Shown piece after piece: positions 55,623-64,000 of a stretch of 64,000 nucleotides of DNA. Each line of letters starts with the position of its first letter. Position 1 is the first letter of the stretch. The position numbers were made by a program, and so were the translations under genes. The stretch covers positions 248,001 to 312,000 of the forward strand of contig JAACJK010000225.1 in NCBI GenBank assembly GCA_013368325.1, read 5' to 3'. The notes under the pieces are model-generated. The model saw only the letters and a list, made by a program, of their open reading frames with translations. It was not told the DNA's origin and made no database searches. This DNA is from Ephemerocybe angulata (Eukaryota; Basidiomycota; Agaricomycetes; Agaricales; Psathyrellaceae).

Positions 55623-57269
55623 ATGTCAAGGCATATTGCAGTCCTTGGCGGCGGATTGACCGGGTTATCTTCTGCTTTCCATCTTTCTCGTCGCTTTCCG
55701 AGGGCCAGGGTGACTCTTATCGAACGACAGAAGCAACTCGGAGGATGGGTTAGGAGTGAAATGATAAAGCTCCCTGGAAAGGATGCCAGCGTGGTCCTGG
55801 AAGCAGGTCCCCGCACGCTGCGCCCGAATGCGAATTCGGTTCTTGAGCTGGTGAGCTAGCTTCTATCATGTCTTGTCCCCACGAGGAGCATCTAATTTGC
55901 GTAGATCAACCTGCTTGGTCTCAAGGATCAGGTCATAACAGTTCCCAAGACGTCGGAAGCTGCCAAGTCGCGATACCTCTACGTTCCCCCAGCATACGGA
56001 GACTCCATCAGCGGCCTGCAACGCATACCAACCTCCATTCTATCAGCTTTGAGGTCCCCTTTGACTCGTATTCTCGGACCGGCAGTACTTCAAGAGGTTT
56101 TCAAGTTCAACAACAAGCCCGACGGCCTTAAGGATGAAAGCGTCGACGCGTTCCTTCGTCGTCGTTTCGGGGACGGCTTTGCTCAGGTGTTTGGCAGCGC
56201 TTTGATTCATGGGATCTACGCCGCCAATTCTCGCAAGATTGGTATCCGAAGTGCCTTCCCTGGGATGTGGGATGCTGCAGAACGCGGATGGGGGAGCTTG
56301 ATACGGGGGGAATTGATGCCAGGGAAGAAGCCAGCGCAGCAAGACTACGAAACGGGCGACATCGTCCAGTTGATGAGCGGGGCATCTGTGTATTCGTTCA
56401 AGGATGGACTGCAGGCGTTGACCAATGCGTTGGAAGAACATCTGGTGAAGCAGGGCAATGTCGAAATCCTACGTGGAGCGACAGTCTCATCCATTGACAT
56501 TCAGAGCGCGAAAGTAGAGGTAGGTTTACCCAAAAGTTTCGCTGCCTCCCGCTAACGGTGTTTCTAGGTAAATCTTGAAGATGGTACCTCGCTTTTGCCA
56601 TCCCATGTCACATCGGCGTTACCTACCCACCTGCTTTACAGAGCTCTTTCGCCTTCACTTCGTTCTCTCAAGCCATTCGACCACCTGTTGGCAAATCCCA
56701 CCTCTTCGGTTCATGTTGTAAACATTGTATTCCCTGGCCCACCCTCCACCCTCCATCCTGCGGGCTTCGGATACCTTATACCTCGCCCTCCTCAGGGATA
56801 CCCCTCGACATCCGACGAAGGCCCTAGTATCCTTGGAACTGTGTTTGATGCATGCTCTCTAGGCGCTCAGGACACGACCTCGTCGGGCAAGTTCGGGTAC
56901 ACTGATGCGGAGTTTACGAAGTTGACGGTTATGGTTGGAGGCCCGTACCCCCTTCCAAAACTTCCATCGCAACTTTCCTCAGATAACGACACCGGTACTC
57001 CAGACTACATCCAGAACATTCTGAAGCAACTCTCGACGCATCTTTCCCGAACGCTTCCTGCGCCTATCTACTGGCGAATCCAGCCGAATCAAGACTGCAT
57101 CCCTACCCTTCTTCCTGGACATGGAGAGAGGATGACGGAACTGCGAAGTCTGTTGGCAGAGAAGTTTGGCGGCAGACTCCAGGTTGTTGGCGCTGGAGTT
57201 GGAGGTGTGAGTGTTGGGGACTGCGTGGAGGCTGGAAGGAAGGCTGCTTTGGAGGCTCCCTCGGATTAG
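55623..57269 (+). CDS. HEM14: Protoporphyrinogen oxidase
   Basis: Exons 55623-55850, 55905-56519 and 56568-57269 give 514 residues. The FAD dinucleotide-binding motif is VLGGGLTGLSSAFHLSRR (about residues 7-24). ERQKQLGGWVRSE and VVLEAGPRTLRPN follow, both typical of PPOX. The central domain has ESVDAFLRRRFGDGFAQVF, LIHGIYAANSRKIGIRSAFP and SGASVYSFKDGLQAL. The end reads RLQVVGAGVGGVSVGDCVEA, the second FAD contact. The enzyme oxidises protoporphyrinogen IX to protoporphyrin IX in the penultimate step of haem synthesis, at the mitochondrial inner membrane. Length and motif order are normal. Confidence 0.95.
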
Positions 57270-57774
57270 ACGCTATTCGGAGGCATCTTGTCGCGTCTCG
57301 GGAGTCATCTTCAGTCATAGAGTCTCCAGGAGTGATAATGTCACCTTGGAGCCAGAGTCCTATAGAATGCAAAATCTTCGTTTAGCGATATCCTTCTTCC
57401 TGGCTCCCACGAATCGGCCAGAACGAGGGGTATTGCGCCAGGAATGGGATGAAATGTGTGCCCAGTCGACTTCCTAGTCCTATCCCTGACATGGCGTGGT
57501 GTGATCGAACCACCGAAGGTCTCGCTGCTAGGTATTTGACGGCTGATCCTGTTCGTCTACTGACCAGTTTTCAAACAGAAGTGACTCGACCACATGGTTT
57601 ACTTCACCGCGCTCCAATGGGCGATAAGCCCAACCCAGGTTCTCTGGACGACTGTCATTTGTGGAATCCGACGATCTCTTCTACATCTTCTCGACGCCAT
57701 TGTCGGAAGGCCGTGAGAGACAATGCCTTGGGGTGACCCAGCCCTATTTGGAAGGCATGCAAGAGATTGGACAC
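57270..57774. other. Intergenic region
   Basis: About 500 bp between PPOX and the first secreted-protein gene; no gene recognised. Confidence 0.4.
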
Positions 57775-57783
57775 CTATAAATG
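57775..57783 (+). promoter_or_regulatory. TATA box of secreted-protein gene 1
   Basis: CTATAAATG lies about 78 bp before the start codon at 57860. The paralogous gene has CTATAAAG at the same relative place. Confidence 0.6.
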
Positions 57784-57859
57784 CGAAGAAGAGATGCAGA
57801 GGGACTCCAGCTGCATCTTCCTATCAACGCAAACAATACCCCACTCCTCACTCATAACA

Positions 57860-58465
57860 ATGAAACTGCCCTTTGCAGCGTTCACTACCCTCGCCATCGC
57901 ATCGACTGTTGCTGCAGTGGACGTATGCACCTATACCCAGCGCAACTGTATCACTGGTGCAGCTTTTGGCTGCTGCTCCAACGTTCCTATTGGCGCTTGC
58001 TGCTTCTGGACGCAGAGCATCCTCGGATGGTCTGTTCGATTCAGAAATATGACAGGCAACTGGTTGGGGACGACGTCTCCCGACCAAAACTGTGGTGTTC
58101 AGGCTGCAGTGACGGGAGCAAGTGCGGGTGCGACCACTGCATGTGAGTAAATCTACCTTCCCGCTAAATTAGTAGGCTATGTGGTGCATAACTTACTGCC
58201 AATTACAGGTGTGAGCGTTGCCACCACCTCGACTACAAACTGGTTCTCTGCTCGCTGGAGCTTGAATGGGACAGTCGTAGCCCCAGGCCCTACAACCAGA
58301 TCCTCTTCGGAGCTGGCAGAATGCAGGCTTCCTGACGTCCTCGGTTTTACCTGGGCAAACAGAGACTACCGCATCAACGTTCCTGGAGGTCAATATGACG
58401 AGGTCGCACAGTTGCTGGAAGTCGGGGACTTTGAGGCACTCACCAGGTTTGGAAAGGGGGCGTAG
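57860..58465 (+). CDS. Small secreted cysteine-rich protein, paralog 1
   Basis: Exons 57860-58142 and 58209-58465 give 179 residues. A signal peptide (MKLPFAAFTTLAIASTVAA) is followed by a cysteine-rich domain with C-x5-8-C-x-CC spacing (VCTYTQRNC, FGCCSNVPIGACCFWTQ) and GWSVRFRNMTG. The second exon holds NWFSARWSL, ECRLPDVLGFTWANRDYRIN and GGQYDEVAQLLEVGDF. The same architecture, intron position and phase are found at 59898-60473. I do not know the family name. It could be a surface or effector-like protein; nothing in the sequence fixes a function. The ATG at 57860 was chosen because it starts the signal peptide. Confidence 0.85.
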
Positions 58466-59830
58466 CTTAGGGGCGTCTAGTCGCCTGCGGTTCATTATAT
58501 GGACAGTAGTTCAATCCCAGCGCGTGTTGGCCAGCTTGGTTGAAACGGTGTTGTTCAATAGCCATAATTGATGCTCCAAGCAATCAGTATTAGTCGTGAT
58601 TCTGGTAGACTGATAGGCTCTGCTGAGTTTCTTCCTAGTTCTTTGCCCTTCAGCTTTGCAGTAGGTCTTTCTGAGTGCCACCTCGGCCTAAGCCCTTCCT
58701 GAATCCGTTAGACAGGTTCAGGCTGTTCAAGGTAGGGCGCTTAATTAGGGGTCCGTGCGCGGAATTAACTTACGTGATTTACTCCCACGATCTCGCTGGC
58801 AGAATCTGCCAGTGTCAAGCCTTGGACCAGGCCTAGGACTCGTATCCCTTTCAACGTTTTTCCAGTCCTTCAGCAAGGTCCAATGGCTTTTCCTCCTTCC
58901 AAGGCAGGCAGCGCACGTATAAAACACGCTCACAATCCTTTCTCATGACTCTATCCATGATCTAACCCAAGGAAGAGGTCTAGACCAGCTGGGCAGTGGG
59001 ATTCAGGATCGTGCGTCTCTGCGGACCTTGGGAGGAAACTGGCTTCTGTGAATACCGCTAGCTACAACTTTTGGAAGGATTGTCTCTTCACCCTTGAAAT
59101 CTCGGTCGTTCCGACCCAAAGTAGTTCCTCCTTTTTGAATTGAGAACCCAGATTTGCCCTAATGGTAAGCGCCTGGATTTCTTCATGCGCACAATGTCCG
59201 AACTGACTTTATAGCCAGTATGTCTTCTTCCATTTGAATTTGATATCGATCGTCGAAATGCTTATGTTCAGTGTTCTAGCCAGGTCTTCAGCTCAATTGT
59301 GTCTAGATCTGAAATGAAGTTTGCGCCGATTTCAAGAATTCGAGCCCACACAACACTTGGCAAGGACGAAACACCCCTTAGCAAGGTAGCGGAATGCCTC
59401 CGACACTCTTTGAGTTTTGCCTGCTAAACAACTCCAGTACCAGATCGCTTAGCTATTGGTCATTCGTCCTTCGGATGTTTCCCCGCCTTCTCTCCCTGCT
59501 CTCCGAGCCCGCAGATGACCCAATCAAATTATTGAGGCGGTCCCAGAGGTCATATGTTCCGTTGGTCCACTGAATCTGCCACTGAGGTGGGTCTGAGAGG
59601 GAATTAGAACCTGACCAATAGCGAAACTTCCTGCTAAACATCAACAGCGTCGGAATGAGTGCGTCCCGTCGGTCAAGAGTAAGAGTAAAATTTCTCTGTC
59701 CACAGATCGATGTTACTAAATGAGTGTCTAACGGCTTCATGGCCAGCCAGGATTCAAGCTTCTGCTCTTCCATCCGTTCTTTTCGCCTGAGCCAGATACC
59801 AAGCAAATCACGGATCCACCTAGTCCATTC
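58466..59830. other. Intergenic region between the two secreted-protein genes
   Basis: About 1.36 kb with no supported gene. A 117-codon minus-strand frame (59453-59806) shows no motif. It should contain the promoter of paralog 2. Confidence 0.4.
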
Positions 59831-59838
59831 CTATAAAG
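59831..59838 (+). promoter_or_regulatory. TATA box of secreted-protein gene 2
   Basis: CTATAAAG lies about 60 bp upstream of the start codon at 59898. Confidence 0.55.
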
Positions 59839-59897
59839 CCAAACTCTCGCCTGGGGAGAGACAGCCTCAAGGACTGCACAGTTGTAAACCTCCTACC

Positions 59898-60473
59898 ATG
59901 TTATTCTCACTCCTCATCTCTGCCTTCATCTCTTTGCTCGTCACCTCTGGCGTCTCCGCCGGAAACATCTGCGCTTACAACAGTCGTGGATGTGGCGGCA
60001 GCTACGTCTGTTGCAACAATATCCAAGCGGGATATTGTTGCTACTGGAACAACAACCAGATGGGATGGTCCCTCCAATACACCAACATGGGATCATCGCA
60101 CTGGTGGGGCGGCTGCTACAGCGAGAACAACTGCCGCACGGAGGCTACCTCGGTTGAGGCGACGGCCTCATCGAAATGTAAGCGCTTGTTCGAAGTGCTC
60201 ACCATTAGCCACCGCTAAGCGAAAATAGGTGTCAGCGTCCCTGCCGGCAATGAGTGCAACTCCCAGTGGTATTCTAGCAAGTGGGCCGTCGCTGCATCCC
60301 GTGTTGAGCAGGTAGTCGATGCCGACTGCAGGCTCCCAGACACCATGGGCTTCACCTGGTCCAACAAGATCTACAACATCAACGTACCCCAAGGCCAGTA
60401 CACCAACCTGACCAACCTCCTGGACGCGGGAGACTTTCACACCCTCAGTATCGTCGCCGAGTCCCAGATTTAG
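59898..60473 (+). CDS. Small secreted cysteine-rich protein, paralog 2
   Basis: Exons 59898-60177 and 60229-60473 give 174 residues. A signal peptide (MLFSLLISAFISLLVTSGVSA) precedes ICAYNSRGCGGSYVCCNN, IQAGYCCYWNNNQMGWSLQY and a Cys-containing segment (GGCYSENNCRTEA). The second exon has QWYSSKWAV, DCRLPDTMGFTWSNKIYNIN and QGQYTNLTNLLDAGDF. It matches paralog 1 in cysteine pattern, intron position and phase (one base into a Cys codon). The two genes form a tandem pair in the same direction, about 1.4 kb apart, from an old duplication. Confidence 0.88.
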
Positions 60474-60649
60474 GAAGTTCATAGTTTCCTACTCAGTGGG
60501 ATAGTTCTGTTTTGAATCGGGTTTCAGCGGTCAGTACCGGTCAGTGAGAACGAGGACGGAATATATAAGGAAACTTGACTCAATAACCTGTAACAATAAA
60601 TATGTGCAACAAGGAGATTACTGCGATCTGAATACGATATCATCCATAA

Positions 60650-63600
60650 TTACGCTGTCCCTGCGGCCACTTCATTTCCACCCACACCTGCGAGCGCGTA
60701 CATCCGCTCCTTATCCGCGCTTTCATCAACGAGGGACTTGAAGATTCCTGTCGTCTGTGCCAAGAGTTCCTTTGGGGATGCGAATTCAACCTAGAGAAAA
60801 GGGTCAATGGAAGCCAAATAGGATGAAAAGAAGGTCGTACAATACGGCCAGCGTCCAAGACCATCTATTGCACAGTCAGAATTCACAAGCGACGGTAGAT
60901 ATGTAGTCGAATGCGAACGTACAACTCTGTTGACATCCATGATTGTCTGCAGGCGATGGGCGATGGTTAGAACACTGACGTCCGCGCCTAATTCCCTGCG
61001 GAGTGTGTTCTGTATGATGACGTCCGTCTCATGATCTAGAAGCTCGCGCAATCAGATAAGCGCCCAGTTGGCAGTTAGGCGCCAAGCTGATATACTGACC
61101 TATGGCTGATGTGGCTAGTTTGGGGTGAAGTCAATTGGCCCAACTCAGTATGAGAATCTTAGGTTTGCATACCTTCATCAAGAATGAGGATCTTGCTCGA
61201 CCTGATGATGGCTCGCGCGAGCGCAACGATTTGCCGTTGACCTACTGAGATATTGGCGCCGCCACCTGCAATGTTGCTGTCGAGATTGAGCCGCCCTTCT
61301 CCAGCATCAGTGTCGGATGCGTAGAACCCCGACGTTTGGAGCGCCGCATTCAGAGTCGCGTCGTCATATTCGCCGAAGGGATCCAGGTTGTACCGGAGGG
61401 TACCTGCTTTGATATGAGAAAGACGGTCGAAAGCGCGAGCCACAATTACGTACCGCTGAGTAGTTCAGGCTTATGGCGCAGACGTTAAGCTTGGATCTAC
61501 TTGAAAAGAGGCGCAACATACCAATTGAGGAATGATAGTGATGTTCGAACGAAGAGCGTCTAAATTAATCTTGTCTGTTGCTAGCCCATCGATATAGACA
61601 GTTCCTTCAGTCAAGATGCACCTCAGCAGTGCAAGCGTCAATGAGCTCTGGGACCAGTCTGTTACTAACTTTTTACTCAATGATAATAGAAATCGTACTT
61701 TTCCACTGCCCGTCCTCCCGACGACACCAATACGTTCCCCAGATCGAATAGCGAAATTCAAATTATGAAGAATAACAGGACCAGTCTGTCACATGGTCAC
61801 TTCGATTTCGTAGATGCCGATGAAAAGGGTACTCGCCTTCGAATACCGTGCACTGAGATTTTCTACACGAACATCGCCACTGGTAGGCCACGCAGCAGGC
61901 GGTTTCCCCCCTTCTGAAGGCTTTTCTTCCTGCTCAATCTTTGTGTACGCGAATATGCGCTCCATGCTTCATTCAGATATATTAGCTACAAATAGGTCAA
62001 TCAGGAGGTGCACGCACCTATTCGCTTCCACTTGGAATGCGTTGAACACTCGTACAGCCCAGAGCATCATCGTACAGAATTCTACTGCCCTGTTGAGAGA
62101 AAATCCGACGTTTGCGGCACTAACTGCGTGAGAGTATGTCAAATAGGTCGCCAATGACGCGGTAAACAAAGCCCCGAGCGTGTCGATTCGAATACCGATC
62201 CATCTGTTGAGGTCATTGTTGATGCGACAAAGCATAGTGTAGTTATCTATCCGCTTCTGCGACGCATCTTTGAAAGAAGATTGCACGCCGTAAGCTCGGA
62301 TTGACACTGGATAAAGAGTTGAGATCATGAGACTATGCTTGAGGCCAAACGCACCGATGCCAGCTATCGCTGCCCCGAAGTGCGCGATTACAGGAGCCTT
62401 GGCATTACTGTTTAGAAGTAAGTTAGACTGACGGACGAAAGAAGCTACTGCGCTAATAACTGACCTCAGCTCTCTCTTTACAGATAGCTGAGCCTTGAGA
62501 TACCGACGTCCAATATAGATCCCAGCGAAAGCAATGAGAATACCGGGTAGGGCGAATATAGGCGCGAAGAGTACTGCAGAGACAAACGAGATCAACATGA
62601 TGACGATTTGGGCTACAAAGCCTTTGCCGAAAGACCAGAGAGGTCCGTCCACGGATCGAATGTCCTGGGTCACTCTCGTCGTGATTCGAGACACCGGGGT
62701 TTCATCCAACCATCTGCGTCAACTCTTGACAATGAGAAGTGCTGGAATAGTGGAAAGTCACGTGCGTACCCACCTGAGCGTTGCGCCGAAGATAGAGCCG
62801 CAAAGTAGTTTGTGTATCGTTCTGGAAGCCCGCATGACTCCACGCGTAAGATAGAGGTCGTTGAAAGCGTAGGTACTGATTGCTAGTGCAAGTATGCCCG
62901 AAAAGACGCCCATATACCTGGAATGGCGTAAGCGCCTTCGTAAGCGCCTAATATTTTGGAGGTGCGCACCACACCGCGTGAACACTGCCAGGGGGCGCAT
63001 ATTCGTACTGAGAGCTCCAATACCCCAGAAACCAGGTCGCAAAGCTGTACAAAAAAGCTTCGAAGAACACTGCAATGGTCCAGATCGAGAAAAAGAGAAG
63101 AGTTCGGTCCCCCCCAGCCGATTTGAGGAGCAACCGAAGTGGGTCCCAGCTAACGTTTCCATGTTGGATTTCCTCTGCTACCACGAGTTTTCCATTAGAC
63201 TTCTTATCCGTCCCCACACAGTTCAACTGCTCTTGATGAGGTTCAATTGTCAGGTCCGCATCCATGGCACTCCCGTAAGTGTTTTCAGGGTCCATGCGCC
63301 GTTCCGCTGCGAGCGCTGCCGATACATCCTGTTCACGACTGGTAACAACGCCGTCGGGGGTGACTGAGATTATAAAGTCTGCAATGGGGCCTGCAAGTGC
63401 GATGTTGTGCGTCTTATCCAAACATTATGTTCAATAAAAGGCTGGCAGTGCACGGATGCCACGCACCACAAGAAGAACAGTCCGGCCTTGCACGAGGTCG
63501 CCTTGAAGACACTTCGATACGACCCATTTTGATCTGAGTGACCACAAAGATTAGCTTTGAGTCGTACAAACCGTTGGAAGTAGAAAACCTCACGTATGAA

Positions 63601-64000
63601 CATCGAGTGCCGCAAGGACGTCATCCAGCAGTATCACCTCTGCACGTGAGTATATGGCTCTGGCCAACGTCAAGCGGGCCTTTGTCAAGTAATGTCAGTC
63701 AGTAGATTATACTTTGTTTTCCGGGATCATTCCAGACCTTTTGACCACCACTAGATTCGATGGCAGTGGCGGTCGTTAGCACACAGACATGGTAATATAG
63801 TGAAAAGCCTACCTCAGCGTTAAGCCGCGCTCTCCAACCTCAGTTTGATCGCCGGCTTCGAAGAGCTCCAGATCTTGCTCGAGAGCGCATTGGTATAGAA
63901 CTGTGGCCGACATGACTGTAAGCACCACCCAAATTCTAGAAAGTAATACGTTTTACCTTTTCTGTAGCGACCTTCGTCATAAGCTGAATGGAAGATGATA
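60650..64000 (-). CDS. ABCC-type (MRP-like) ABC transporter, 3' part, runs off right edge
   Basis: Read on the minus strand from 64000 to a stop at 60650, in many short exons. The first visible part is the end of nucleotide-binding domain 1: SGGQK at about 63741, then RLTLARAIYS and VILLDDVLAALDVHT at about 63610-63640. The Walker B in domain 1 ends DD rather than DE, the usual degenerate form in ABCC proteins. A linker and a second membrane domain follow (about 61970-63170; for example VIMLISFVSAVLFAPIFAL). Domain 2 has Walker A VVGRTGSGK (near 61710), a Q-loop, the signature ISVGQRQIVALARAI (near 61230), ILILDE and the H-loop in LTIAHRLQTI. A 24-nt exon encodes MVLDAGRI, as in the remnant at 38736-39110. 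The protein should export conjugates or other organic anions. Exact exon ends were not all worked out. Confidence 0.88.

Overview
The window is nuclear DNA of a filamentous basidiomycete, most likely a mushroom-forming Agaricomycete. Genes are dense and cut by many short introns (mostly 47-65 bp, GT...AG) and very short exons. The gene families fit this group: cerato-platanin, membrane-anchored GH5 exo-glucanase, NACHT-ankyrin NLR, F-box/LRR proteins, BTB proteins, a DUF6589-type protein, and tRNA genes with introns. I cannot name the species. Exon coordinates were read by eye from reading frame, splice sites and remembered family motifs; no database search was run.

Layout. 1-4.8 kb: ARP6 (5' part, leaving the window on the left), TANGO2/NRDE protein and a Zn2Cys6 transcription factor. 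4.8-10.7 kb: a gene-poor stretch ending in a complete terminal-inverted-repeat (TIR) transposon (8345-10714) with a perfect 9-bp target duplication; it carries a truncated DUF6589-like gene and a truncated RecQ-like helicase gene facing each other. 11-20.5 kb: phosphatidylserine synthase (14 exons), KIN17 and an exo-beta-1,3-glucanase (23 exons). 20.5-28.6 kb: a GNAT gene with a decayed copy beside it, an intron-containing tRNA-Ala with repeated 5' fragments, a cerato-platanin, a non-autonomous CACTA element (25577-26999, TGA duplication) about 300 bp upstream of that gene, and the decapping scavenger DcpS. 29-38.7 kb: a conserved unknown protein, an aldo-keto reductase with a hydrophobic tail, an F-box/LRR gene and a headless relative, an ApoL-like protein with a Cys/His-rich tail, and an unknown protein. 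38.7-49.4 kb: the 3' remnant of an ABC transporter, a NACHT-ankyrin NLR, dephospho-CoA kinase, tRNA-Gln, a BTB protein and a polytopic membrane protein. 49.5-64 kb: a second copy of a dispersed repeat, a broken F-box gene, a Cdc24-like CH-DH protein fused to a protein kinase, protoporphyrinogen oxidase, two related secreted cysteine-rich proteins, and the 3' part of an ABCC transporter running off the right end.

Function. Most genes are independent housekeeping loci: chromatin (ARP6), DNA repair (KIN17), mRNA decay (DcpS), phospholipid, CoA and haem synthesis, and wall remodelling (glucanase). Accessory DNA lies between them. The strongest unusual items are the DUF6589/RecQ TIR element, the CACTA element, the ApoL-like fusion protein, and the RhoGEF-kinase fusion.
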